Source: Trogon surrucura
Taxonomy: Eukaryota > Chordata > Aves > Trogoniformes > Trogonidae
Direction: 5' to 3'
NCBI GenBank assembly: GCA_020746105.1
Contig: CM036617.1
Location: 173,690,412-173,754,411 of the forward strand
DNA length: 64,000 nt
Both the position numbers and the translations under genes were made by a program. Positions 26,640 to 38,332 of the stretch are shown here, piece after piece. Every line of letters begins with the position of its first letter. The first letter of the stretch is position 1. The notes under the pieces were generated by a model. It was not told the origin of the DNA and searched no databases. It saw nothing but the letters and a program-made list of their open reading frames with translations.

Positions 26640-27017
26640 TGTGGTGGATTGACATCCGTTCCACCATGGACCTCCACAGGCTGCAGGGGGCCAGGTCTTC
26701 ATCACAGGCTGCAGCAGAATCTCTACTCTGGCACCTAGAGCACATCCTCCCCTTCCTTCTTCGCTGATCTTGGAGTATGCAGAGTTGTTGCTCTCACATA
26801 TTCTCACTTCTTTCTCGCTGCTGCTGTTGTGTAGCATTTTTTACCCTTTCTTAAGTATGTGATCAGATGTGTTACCCAACATCACTGATTGCCTCATCTT
26901 TGGCCAGTGGTGTGTCCATCTCGGAGCTGGCTCTGTCCAATACGGGGGCCCTCCTGTAGCACCCTCCCCCTCTACCCCCCCCCCCCCTCCCCGAACCTTG
27001 CCCTGTAAACCCAAACA
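26640..27017 (-). mobile_element. Avian ERV-L-type solo LTR, internally deleted
   Basis: Read on the minus strand it starts TGTTTGGGTTTACAGGGCAA (at 27017), runs through GAGATGGACACACCACTGGC, a TATA-like stretch near 26860 (CATACTTAAGAAAGGG) and GGAGGTCCATGGTGGAACGG, and ends GTCAATCCACCACA at 26640. This matches my memory of a common avian LTR family whose 3' end is GTCAACCCACCACA. It is far shorter than full-length copies, so a central part is missing. Target duplications are no longer obvious. Confidence 0.72.
26962..26992 (-). repeat. C-run / G-quadruplex-type tract
   Basis: The plus strand has C-runs of 3, 5, 13 and 4 separated by 1-4 bases, so the minus strand has four G-runs within about 30 bases. 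It lies in the 5' part of the minus-strand LTR, where the family has a shorter G-run. Confidence 0.8.
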
Positions 27018-29984
27018 TCTGAGCACAATCCAACATCTGCATACTCAGGCAATCACTTCAGACTTTGGCTGGTGTGTGCTCTGTTAATTCACAGATGGAG
27101 GGTTCTACCTTGAAGGTATCTGTCCTTGGTCAGAATCCAAGTAATAATTTTGTCTTCTATAAGCTTTGGTCAATACTCTTCATGTTTGACAAACCTATAA
27201 TATAAATATTCACACATGTATATTTATGTATCACTGGATTAATTTTCCTTGGGGAAAAGTTTTTATTCAAGACAATTATATATATGTTAAAGTTTTCTTT
27301 CTTGAAACAGTTTTTGTTTAGTGTCAAGCTCTTTAGAAATGGAAAGATGTTCTAGAAAAATAGTTAAAGTATATGTTTAAAGTATTGCTGACAAATCATA
27401 ACAGGCAATTACACCTTCCACTACACCTTCTGTTTCATCTTTTTATGTTTGAGTGAATGGTTATGGAAAGCGTATAAAAATATTTGCAAAGTAAATTGAA
27501 AGCACATCTTGGATTAAAGGTTGAAAATATAATTAAAAACTGAAAAGTATAGAAGAAGGGTGGCATAATACTGCAGAAGTAAGTTTGTTTCTGATATTTC
27601 CTAAATTTTAAGAACATCTCTTAGCAGTCTAATAATTATATATTGACAGAAGTGCATATAAGTGGATGCAAGGGCAAGATGATCCTTCAATGGAGTCAGA
27701 CATGAAAGACCTACTTGGCCTAGAATTAAAAATGTTTTAATTCTCAGACCAGCTAAAACTGAAATTGGAAGTGACAATAGGGACATGCTTTGTGTTTAAA
27801 CAACAAAGGCAATGTCAACTTTTAGAACAGAGAACAAGGTACCGACTAAACTAACTGTGTCTTTAAAGATGCCAGACACAATTCTAGGAAGTTTATCAAA
27901 AGTATCCATTTTTAAAAACAATTAGGTATAGAACATCAAAGAAAAAAAATCTTGCCAAGATTTTAATTAATTTCTGTAAATAGTGAAACCCGTGTTTCAT
28001 TTACGCATTTTTAATTTGCCTGTTGCAATGCTACTACATTGAACAAATACATTCACGTACATACACATGGCTGTGTAACTACTTGTGCACAAGCAGTGTA
28101 ACTGTGGTATGTCTGCATGTACTTTCAAAATATGTCATAACATTGAAATTATTTGGATTAATTTTCACACGAAAGCTATAATTCTGTTCCAGTTGTCCCA
28201 TATGAAGAAATCTGGGTTTTTTTTTAAAGGATAAACCATTAGATATTGTTCAATTTCTGCATTTACTCTACTCTCCATTCTCTAAAAATACCTGTTTTCT
28301 CACATTGACAGCAATGGGACCATACTAACATAGCTTCTAGACAGTCTCCGAATGAAAATTACTATCACATTTGAAATAATACTACTATTACTACTAATAT
28401 CATTATTCTTAAAATATAGCTGTTGTCAATTTTTTTTTTCCTGAATGAAACTGAGCTTTAGTTTCATTTACAACCAGACTCAATAATCAAATTATAAACT
28501 AGTATAATAACTAACCACAGGTTAATAAAAAATATTAAATTATTCAGTATTTAATTAAATATTAATCCAATTTAATTAAAGTCTTGTAAGAAGAGGCTCA
28601 AATTGTAATGCTTAGGTAATGGTCATTAAAAAATTAAATATTTTTGAAGGGGAAAAGATAAGGCATTCATTAGCACAGAAACAGGGCTTTGCAATCTACC
28701 TTTGACTCAAGCTTGGCTAGGTCATTTCATCCATCTATTCCCCTGTATAATCTCTCACAATAGCAACTAAATGACGAATCAAGGAAGAATCTTTAAGCTT
28801 ACAAGGTCTTTGTTTCCTGTAATCATATTACCTTTGATCTTCAATAATCTTTAAGTGCTTTGTTTTGTCTTAAAAAACCCTCACTTTTAAATTTCCTTCT
28901 ACTGGAAAACAAACAAGCAAAAGAACTACAAAATTTCTTCATTCTGAAACATTTATTATTATAAAGGAGATGTCATGCCTTGCCAGAAAGCTTAATAAGA
29001 CCAGGGAGTGCAAGAGATAAGAATTTTGCAATGTCAAGAATAATAACTGATGTCCTACTTTACAAAATGGACCAATAATAAGTAAAGTGGTTTGGTAGTT
29101 TTTAATGATTGTTAAGTGATTTAGTTTTGGTAATGATTAGTCAGCATCCCGAAAAGAATTTTCTGCTTATATCTTCCTTAGTATTTATTTCCATCCTATC
29201 TTCTTTTATTTCATTCTCATAATATTCAGTGAGCCAGCATTTGAACGAGAAAAGATGATTTAAAGTCTTTTTCTTCCTCTCATCTCTGCAGGTATCTATT
29301 TTGGTTTTGGCATCATTTTGCTAACTAAAAACAATTATGACAGACTGCAGTTCTTCTGATAAACATCATATATATTTTTTATGTCCAAAGGAATGGAATT
29401 CATGTGATAAGCAGTTCTGGCATTTTAAATTAAATTAAAACACTGCTGAGAAAAACATATATCTTCTCAGCTTTAAAAAAGGTGTTATTAGTTTACGGTA
29501 TAGGACATTTTGAACAAGATCATCAGATACAGTTCTAATGAAATCCCTCTCATTTCATGTAATTACTTCTTTTCCCAGCATAACTAGTCATTAAGGTTTA
29601 CAGAGAGGTACAGAATCAGGTTAAGAACAAGGTGAAATACATAGAAAACAGAAGGGAGAAAAATCCCAGCCCACAAGAATAAGATTTTTTTTAAGCTGTA
29701 TTTATTAAAGTACAGTGTTTAAGACCAGAAATTTAAAACTTACTTTTATTTCAAAACTTGGAGAAGCAAGATTCATTTTCCATTCTCTAAAAACAAAAAG
29801 AAATCACCATCTACCACATAACTGACAGATAACTGAAAACAGCTCTGTTGTCAGTCTGCTCGTCTCTGGAAGGTAAGCACAATACAGGCTCCCGTAAGAC
29901 TTCAGAGATTCAACATGTAGAAGGTACTGAAGTCCTCACATTTTCTTAGTGAACAAAATTATTAATCATAAGCATCACCTCGCA
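27018..29984. other. Non-coding, very AT-rich
   Basis: I see no gene or recognisable repeat. Several long AT-only stretches occur (for example 28500-28640). Confidence 0.6.
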
Positions 29985-30320
29985 GCTGCAGTGCCAGCCG
30001 CTGGCCAGGGTGACTTGTGCTGTGGTTGTGACTCCCCCAGGGGAGCTTAGCCCCACCTGCTTGGGCAGCACCGGCTGCCTGTCCAAATCACAGCGGGCTC
30101 AGCCTGGGAGCCCAGGGCTGGTCTCCACACCTCCAGCCTCCCATGGGTGTGCCCCTAACAGCCACCTGCTTTCCATCGGCGGGCACGTTCCTTTTCTTGA
30201 GACACCAAGGGAGCAGAGGAGACTAAGCCGCTCTCTATGTCCCCTCCAAACTACTCTGAAGTGGAGCAGTAAGTTAAATGGCTGCAAGATCAACAGGCAG
30301 CTTTCCTTGTGACTGACCTG
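29985..30320. other. Small GC-rich island, unclassified
   Basis: A block of about 330 bp is much richer in G and C than the kilobases on either side. Open frames of 100 codons (plus, 30010-30312) and 93 codons (minus, 30099-30380) overlap it, as expected from few stops in GC-rich DNA. I recognise no domain or LTR ends. Confidence 0.5.
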
Positions 30321-30474
30321 TCTGTAAAAGTGATTAAACACCACAATAGATGAACAAGGGAGGCTGTATAACCCCACCACTGTGCATTTTCATACTATAT
30401 TTTGTATTGTTACTATGCATTTGTTCTGCCCTAGGAAAAAGGACTACACTAGTTACTGTCTCAGGAGTTCTTAA

Positions 30475-30775
30475 AACAGAATAGAACAGAATAGAATGTT
30501 TTAGGTTGGAAAACACCTTTAAGATCACTGAGTCCAACTGTTAACCTAGCAATGCCAGGTCCACCACTAAATCACACCTCTAAACACTGCATCTACACAC
30601 CTTTTAAATACCTCCAGGGATGTTAACCACTTCCCTGAGCAGCATGTTCCAGCACTTGACAACACTTTCAGTGAAGAAATTTTTCCTAATATCCAATCTG
30701 AATCCCCCCCAGCAAAACTTGAGGCCGTTTCCTCTTGTCCTGTTGCTTGTTACATGGGAGAAGAGACAAACAGCC
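30475..30775 (-). mobile_element. CR1 LINE, short 3' fragment
   Basis: The left edge is a variant tail (AGAATAGAACAGAATAGAATG). It is followed by the antisense of a CR1 3' end: GGTTGGAAAACACCTTTAAG, CCACTAAATCACACCTCTAA, and the antisense of the KNFF(T/S)E region near 30670. It is truncated near 30775. Confidence 0.88.
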
Positions 30776-32457
30776 ATGTATAACTCACCATTAATTAATT
30801 CAAATATGGCTATTTAAGCCTTTCTGAAGAAAAATCCTGTTCACTTGAGAAGTCACACTGAATAAAGAGCTTCAACCAATTTTATCTTTTTTAAGAAAAA
30901 AAAAACCATACTTATCCTAAAAGAGATAAAGCTAAGATGTACAAAATGACATAATGAAATGTGTGAAAATATATGTGGATATCTGTTTTTCAGTACTATT
31001 AGTCATGAAGTTCATAGAGCTATTCAAACATGTTCAGAAAAAAAATTAAAGGCAGCACTGATGCAGTGTTGTAACTGGAACTGTCTTTTTTTTTGTTGTT
31101 GGCAAATTATAGATCATGTTTGTAGAGTCTAGACATTATTTTGAGACAGTCAGAAAACTTTTGACAAACAGAACAAAATTAATTGAATTCAATTTATCAA
31201 ACTGAAGTGAATGTCATCTGAAACTTCTTTCTACGGTTACAGTAAATGTTTGGAATTTCAGAGAGTTTCACTTTAAAATTTCAATTAAAAAATAATTGAA
31301 AGGAAATCAGAATCTTAGAAATGAGAAATTGTAATTTTCAGCCTGGCCGCAATTTGGTATCGTATTCCTTGGATTTCCTGAGCTCAGAACATTCCCTGTA
31401 TTGAGCGCATCTGTAAAGTTCCTGAAGTTAACATAACTGTTTACCTATTTAGTTAATGAGTGTTCCTACTTACCTTCTTCTATTGTGGTCTATTAGAAGC
31501 AGCTCTCATTGGCACTATATGCAGACTACTATTTTTGTGTTTATTACAGATCTCATTTATCTTTCACTAGAATACACACTCCCCAATGACCCTTATACAA
31601 ATCAGATAAATTCTTGAGTCTTTTAGAAAAAAAAGTTTAGAGAAATTGCATAGTATTTGTAAGACCTTTTTCCCTTGATATTTCTTATAAACTAGTTTAT
31701 CTCTACAATGTTAGCACAGCATGTTATTAATGCATTGCATTAATGGATTCCTCATTAAGATGTATGAGTCAAACATGATTTCCCTGCTCCAGAGATTGCT
31801 TAATATGAAATACTGAAGCCTTCCTTGAAAGCAAACAAAAAACTTTGTGGTAAGTGAATGTGCTAACCAACCAACTCACCATGATTCAACTAATACTTCT
31901 TGCAGGACAAGTAGAACAATGCTGGTGAGAAAGGCAGAGCTTTTTTTCCTTTCCCTTCTATTCCCTCTGTTGGCAGGTCTTAATATTTTAAATCTAATTT
32001 TTAAATTTAATCTAATATTAAATTTAAACCAATATTTCAGTCAGATTCTGTTAGCAGAGCATTAGGAAGTGCTTTATAATAAATGTAAATACTATGTTCT
32101 GATTCCATTAACATCAGTATCAAATACATTTTTTGATTTAATGGCCTGTGCAGGAAGTTCACTTTATCTCAAAAGTCTATCAATTTCACTGTCTATTTTA
32201 AGTGGTAACTATTAGCCTGAGTCAACAATAATCAAAAAGCTTTAGATCTGATGCAAAATTTTTAAAACAGTGTAGAATATGGAGAACAGAGTAAAAATCC
32301 AGCTGGATGATTTTTAATGTTTGATACTCTTAGTATCTTCAGCACCATAAATACTTTATAATAAATAAGACTTCAAAAATTTTGAAAAGTACTCCTGGAG
32401 GAAAAATCACACCAGAATATTTAAGACAGAAGCAGAATATAGATGACTATATATGAT
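30776..32457. other. Non-coding, AT-rich, no recognised feature
   Basis: Only short frames and A/T runs are present; no repeat family is recognised. Confidence 0.6.
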
Positions 32458-32972
32458 TAAGGGACTTGAACACCTCTCTGAGGAAGAGAGACAGAGAATC
32501 CGAACTATTTAGCCTTGAAAGGAGATGGCTGAGAGGGGATCTTATTAAAGTATAAAAATATCTGAGGGGTGGGTGTCAAGAGGAAGGGGACAATCTCGTC
32601 TCAGGGGTGCCCAGCAAGAGAACAAGAAATAATGGGTTTAAGTTAGAACATAGGAAGTTCCACCTCAACATGAGGAGAAACTTCTTTACTGTGAGGGTGA
32701 CAGAGCACTGGAACAGGCTGCCCAGAGAGGGTGTGGAGTCTCCTTCTCTGGAGACTTTCAAAACCTGCCTAGATGCGTTCCTGTGTGGCTGCCCTAGGGG
32801 ATCCTGCTCTGGCAGGCGGGTTGGACTAGATGGTCTCTAGAGGTTCCTTTCAACCCCTGACATTCTATGATCCTATGATTCTATGATTCTATGATCCTGT
32901 GATTCTATAATTCTATGATTCTATGAACTGTAGAGGTTCCTTCCAACCTGACTCATTCTATGATTCTATGAT
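32458..32972 (+). mobile_element. CR1 LINE, 3' fragment with long, duplicated tail
   Basis: Sense C-terminal wording is clear ([40 protein letters not shown]). The tail from about 32860 holds many ATTCTATG/ATCCTATG octamers. After them, 32930-32972 repeats the last part of the element (GTAGAGGTTCCTTCCAACC) plus two more octamers. This copy belongs to the '[13 protein letters not shown]' subfamily, as do those at 6.4, 42.9 and 54.5 kb. Confidence 0.93.
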
Positions 32973-35322
32973 ATAAATGAAAGATACCATGTGCAGAATC
33001 TGTAGAAAAAGCAAGATCTGAAAGCAGTAGAGGATTTGCTCAAGTATAAAAAATGTAATGAAATCATAGTTAGTTAAAAGAAAAGCTTGCTCTATCCAAA
33101 AGCTGACATAGGACGACAAAAGCCAAAGAAATGGATATTTTTCAAATTCATGTAGCAAAACCTCTTGAAGAATGAAACTAGTGCTCTATCATTTCTGAAT
33201 TTCTCCTCATAGAGGGTTGATATACAAGGACCATAGTGACTCAGAAGATAAATACTTATCAAAAAAGAAAAGAGCCTCATCTGCAAAACTTGGAATTTCA
33301 CATCTATTGGAAGCTGAATCAAAACAAATCCCATCATGCAATAAGCGTTTCCTGTAAAAGAGCAGTAGGAGTCAGGTTCTCTCCTGCAAATGTCATCTAT
33401 TTGCACAATGCATGGCTACACCTTGCTCTCAGTGTCTGCTATCGGTTATGAGGCAGTGGCACGGAAAGAGACATTTTGGTGGTAAGCACCAGGTAATTTT
33501 GTCCTCCGATTTTTCACAAATATCCTAAAGACGTAGAGAAAAAAGAAAATAAAAAAGGTGGATGATGACAAAAAAACCCAAACAACAATCCACCAAAATA
33601 AAAGCAGTGCCAGCTGGTCTGCTAAAAATATTTCCTGAAAATAGTTTGGGAGTTGGGACTACTGGGAGCAAGTCAGCGAGCGTTCACTCCTCACCTATAC
33701 AGCTTTAAGAGGTGCAACACAAACCCAAGTAGGCTACAAACAGATCTTAAGTGCATCTACTTTACGATTAAAATAAATGAAAGAAGTCTAAATAAATCCA
33801 AATAAATTTAAACATGTGCCAACTCCTCCCCCCCCCCGCAAAGTCTTACCACTTCTATGACATTTTATGAATGTCCAATGATCAAAGATCTTCCAACAGA
33901 TATTACAGTTTCAGGATGTCAGAATAAGAATTAATCTGTTCTCCTGCTAATAAGAGAAGACCAAAGTTCATTTTCCACAACCCATAGCATGTCTTGCCTA
34001 AGTGCAGCAATTAAAAACTTGTAGCATTAAGAGCTAACTTCAGTCTTCTTTAAAAATTTTTAATAAAAAAGTCATTATACACCCTTAACAGTGTTTAGTC
34101 GAACTCCAGGTCACTTATAAGTAGGACTCAGTAAAGTCAACGTGTTCCAGATCCTCCATTCAATCAAAAGTTGATTTTTGGTGATGTATCATGGCTTCTT
34201 TCTTCCTTTCAGTTGTTTTTCTACGGCTTATAGCTTGCTAACGAAGACTGATCTCAGTGCTGAAAGTGTTTGAGCTAAGATTGTGCAATACAGAAAGCAA
34301 AACCAGAGATTCATTATTCTTATTTTTTCATGGCCTCATCAAAGATGAAAGGTCTTTCTAGGACTTAGTTACACACAGATAATAGCCTCCAGTATTTTTC
34401 ATTTTTCAAGACTGTAATGGGAATAAACTTCATTGTTTTCTTGACTTCAGTTTTTTAATACGATGTCCTCTACTGAGGAAAATATTGTTTTGCTTTTTTT
34501 CAGAGGGTATGAATAAATCACCCTTAATGTTAATGATTTAGCTACTTTATTTTTTTTTTTTTAATTCTTTTTTTTTCTGGGATATTCTTTTGATTCTGTT
34601 AGGATGTAACAGTAGTTAAAATTTTGTTTGGACCAAATAATAAATATATATATTTATGTAAAAAATTAGAAAGTCTTTCTTCAGTTCCTTTTTCATTTTT
34701 TAATGGTAATCAGTTACAGTACCTTGATACCTTTCTATACTTGCACATAAAACATTAATTAATGTGAACATAAAAGAGGTATCAGGTTTGCATTACACAA
34801 AGGCTTTAATTTATATACTTGTAAATAAAAATAATAACAACATTGGTTTTCAGAGAAAGAAGAGAGTGATGATTAAATACAGGTAAATGCTATGATCTTT
34901 CTCTCTGACTCACTGTTTAGACAGTATTGCAGGATATCATGGGTATACCTCAGAAGAAACTGAGCTGTGATTTCATGTGACTACTGAAATCAAAACAGCA
35001 CAAGCACAGAACCGAACAAAAAGAGAAGCGATGCATCAGTCTGTTCCTATACCTGTATTCACAGATAGGAACTTGTTTATCCATTTAATTGAAATGCTGA
35101 AACAAATATTTTTTTCCAAATATTTCTTAATTCACAACAGTTACACAGCTGACTCTTTTTTTTTTTCAGATTTACATCACGATGCATCACCGTGTTTTAA
35201 TGCATATGTATTTTCATAGTATATCTAAAAGAGATTACTAAGTCTTGTCAATGGCCCAGATCGGTGTAACTTTGAAACCCCAACTTTCTGGTTTTAGGTT
35301 TCTTTAGGACTAGGAGGCTTTA
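32973..35322. other. Non-coding, AT-rich, no recognised feature
   Basis: Short frames only. There is a C-run near 33828 and T-rich stretches near 34548-34576. Confidence 0.6.
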
Positions 35323-35690
35323 TGTGTTAGGTTTGCCTGACCAGATTTCAGTGATGGGAGGGTTGTCGGAGCAGCTTCTGCGAGAAGCTGCTAGAAGTTT
35401 CCCCTAGGTCTCATAGAGCCAATGCCAGCTGGCTTCAAAGACAGACCCACCACTTCTCTGGAGGAAGAAGGAGCAATGGAGACAACATTGAATGAATTGA
35501 CCACAACTCCCATTCGCTGTCCCTCTATGCCACTTGGGGTGAGGAGGTGGATAAATTGGGATTGATGTTAAGTCATTATCTCAAACCATGGGCCCTTTGT
35601 CATATTTTCTCCCCCATCTGGCTGAGAAGTGGGAGTGATAGAGAGGCTGTGGTGGACACCTGGCCACCAGCTGGGGTCAAAACCACTACC
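35323..35690 (+). mobile_element. Avian ERV-L-type solo LTR, internally deleted
   Basis: It starts TGTGTTAGGTTTGCCTGACC, continues GCGAGAAGCTGCTAGAAG and AGAGCCAATGCCAGCTGG, then (after a join near 35450) GACCACAACTCCCATTC and GATAAATTGGGATTGATG, and ends GGGTCAAAACCACTACC. These blocks belong to the same avian LTR family as 26640-27017. The flanks CTTTA (35318-35322) and TTTTA (35691-35695) are a possible 5-bp duplication with one mismatch. The final base reads C where CA would be expected. Confidence 0.75.
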
Positions 35691-37602
35691 TTTTAGAAGA
35701 AGAATGTAACCCACACTAGTGAACCTGTTACAAAGAAAACAAGTATTTACATCTGTCAGCAGAAGATGAGCTTGACATTACCAAGATAACGTGAAATACT
35801 GCAATCATAAGCATTTTACTGAATAGCACTGAGATCCTTTCATGTGTGCCTTCAAACTGTGCTTCAGCTAAAGTACATTTAGAATTCATAGTTATGACTA
35901 AATGTTGTCTTTCAGTGAAGGTGAAAGTTATTCACATATGGTATTACCAATAAGGATCTAAATCCCTTGAAAACTAGGACTATGCTTTGGCAGAATATGT
36001 TTATTTTTTGAAGTACTTTCCAGTAAATTGGAAGATTTTGGCCCTGACTCTCCTCATTTTATGTTCTTGGCATCTTCTTCACTAAGAGAATTAGAAAATC
36101 TCCTAAGAAGATAACATTTACAAGGTTATTCACAAGGTCAATTACAAGGCTATTACGAGATTGGTGGCCGCACTGCTTCCAGCAATGTAGTTTTTCTGAA
36201 CCTGCTGTGCAGCCAGCCACCAAAAAATCCTGGCAGATTTTCCCTATTCTAAGGAGGCTCTAGTGTTGACATCTCCCAGAATTAATTGAACCATCAAAAG
36301 TTCATTTGAACAAAACACAATGAAGTTCTATAAATTGGCTTTTTCAGTAATGCTTTACTTAAGAATATTTATTACCCATTCTACTGTCAAATCACTCCAA
36401 ATGTGGCTCTCAGAAATATCACAAATAATTTTTCTATGTCCCTTTATATAATTAATTCTCATATTAAACATAGATTTTCTGAAGCATGGGAGTATTTTTT
36501 AAACAATCTGTATACAACTTCGTCTTGCACAATAGCACTGTTTGTTACAATTGAGATGACTTATTTTTATCCGTTGATTTCCCTAAGTGTATCATCTACC
36601 ACTTGTCATATGACAGCAGTTGTCTAGTATGAATGTTGATGCTTTGGGGTCCAAACAGAATATTTCACAACACGCCTTTAGAGCACATATATAGCTCCCA
36701 TTCTCTGAGATACACACCTACATCACTACCACCAAGAAAGGAAATGTGCTGACCTGATATAGTCAGCAGAGAAATGAAAAACATTGGTCTAAAACTGGAC
36801 TCTGCAGTAAAGAAGCAACATAGTTAGCAGAGGAAATAATTTTTAAAGGTTCTCATTGCCATTTTAATATGCTTTGGTTAACAGTGCAGGCCCATTCTCA
36901 CAAATCAGACAGGTCTATATAAAGACAGCAAAATGGATATACAAGCTGAGACTTGAGCATGCCCTTGGATGTATGAACTCATGCCTGAACATGTCCAGCT
37001 ATTCGGTATCTCACGGCATGACTGGACAGGTTACAAGCATGGCAACTGCTCATGTAGGTGTATGACCTTGCTTTGTACAGAATGTTGAGGAAAAAGACCT
37101 TTATTAAAATGAAATTTAAATGACTACTGGCACTGAATTTTGAACAGAGTCACTGGCATTATGTTTGGCCATCAAATGTTGCCTGATTGAGCTGGACTAA
37201 AGGTTTGGATGACTTCTCAGAAGACAGCTTTCTGATACAGTTAGACCAGAAAAAATCATTGCTCAGACACATCTCACTGTCACATTACTTCACAGGTTCA
37301 ACACAGATCCAATCTACCATCTACCTCCCATACTATCTTCCTAGTAAAAATAAATAAAAAAGCATCAGTAACATACAGGAGTTCGTCATTCTTTTTCTAT
37401 AGCCTATAGGGGCAGAATATCTAAACTGCCTAACATCCAAGATGAGTAACTGCTCCTGCAGCACCAGAGAATTGTCATAGTGTAAGATAGGTGCTCAGTC
37501 TATGCACTTAAGCGAATATACTTGCCATCTGACCTGAAATCTTAGGCTACATTCCTCCAGGAGGTGGGAGCTTATCTGAAAACCTGACTCACTTGTACAA
37601 TC
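35691..37602. other. Non-coding, no recognised feature
   Basis: AT-rich DNA with short frames only. Confidence 0.6.
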
Positions 37603-38326
37603 TGTCCTGGTTTGAGAGCACCAGGATGAAAGTTCTCTGAGTCTGCCAGGCAACTGGTGGCAACTGTGCTGATGGGGAGGAGAGGATGGGTCAGATAACC
37701 CAAATGGACTAATTGCAATATTCCTTCCCCTGGTGTTCAGTATATAAGAGGCCCTAAGAAGAGACCTGAAGTGTTTAGTGCTTGTTGTGTTAGAAGGATT
37801 GCTGTTGGCTGTTTGTCATCTCTCTCTGTGCTGTTGGTGTTTCCACCTCCTGTTTTGACACCACAGAGAAGCACTCTTTGTCAGGACATGTTAAGGAATC
37901 ATAGAATCATAGAATCGTATCAGCTGGAAGAGACCTAGAAGACCAAGTCCAGCCCTTGTCCCAGCCCTATTGACCTATTAAACTATTCCCCCCAACCCAA
38001 CATCCACCCGTCTCTTGAACATCTCCAAGGACAACTCCATTGTCATCCCCTGCCTTCTGGATGGGAGTGGCACAGCTCCGTTTCCCTTTTTTTTTTTTTT
38101 TTTGGACTGTCATTAGGACTCTGTGCTTGGGCACTGCTGTTTGCTGTTGAGTCCAGTCTGGAACTTTCTTTTCTGCTTGAGACCTAGTTGTTATCTGAAA
38201 AGTGCAAGTTCCATATGTACATATTCTCTTGTATCTTTGAATATATTTGTATACTTGTATAATATCTGTATATAGTTTAACAATGAAGATGTTAAGAGTT
38301 GTTCATAAGATAAAACGGTCTGATAG
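37603..38326 (+). mobile_element. Probable avian LTR interrupted by a CR1
   Basis: The left end TGTCCTGGTTTGAGAGCACC is the typical start of several avian LTR families, and a good TATA box (TATATAAG) sits at 37741-37748. Text resembling LTR R/U5 resumes after the CR1 (GGACTCTGTGCTTGGGCACT near 38116). The right end is uncertain: ACAATC occurs just before the left end (37597-37602) and again at 38327-38332, a possible target duplication, but the bases before it do not read CA. Confidence 0.45.
37896..38085 (-). mobile_element. CR1 LINE, short 3' fragment nested in an LTR
   Basis: The minus-strand CR1 tail (AATCATAGAATCATAGAATC) starts at about 37897 and is followed by the antisense 3' end of a CR1 (GAGACCTAGAAGACCAAGTC; CATCTCCAAGGACAACTCCA). 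It ends near a run of about 18 T at 38088-38104. The surrounding sequence looks like one LTR, so this insertion is younger than that LTR. Confidence 0.82.
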
Positions 38327-38332
38327 ACAATC

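Noticed and set aside
26640..27022. Target-site duplication for the LTR at 26640-27017
   Set aside because: The flanks (AAAGG on the left, TCTGA on the right) do not match, so no duplication is claimed.
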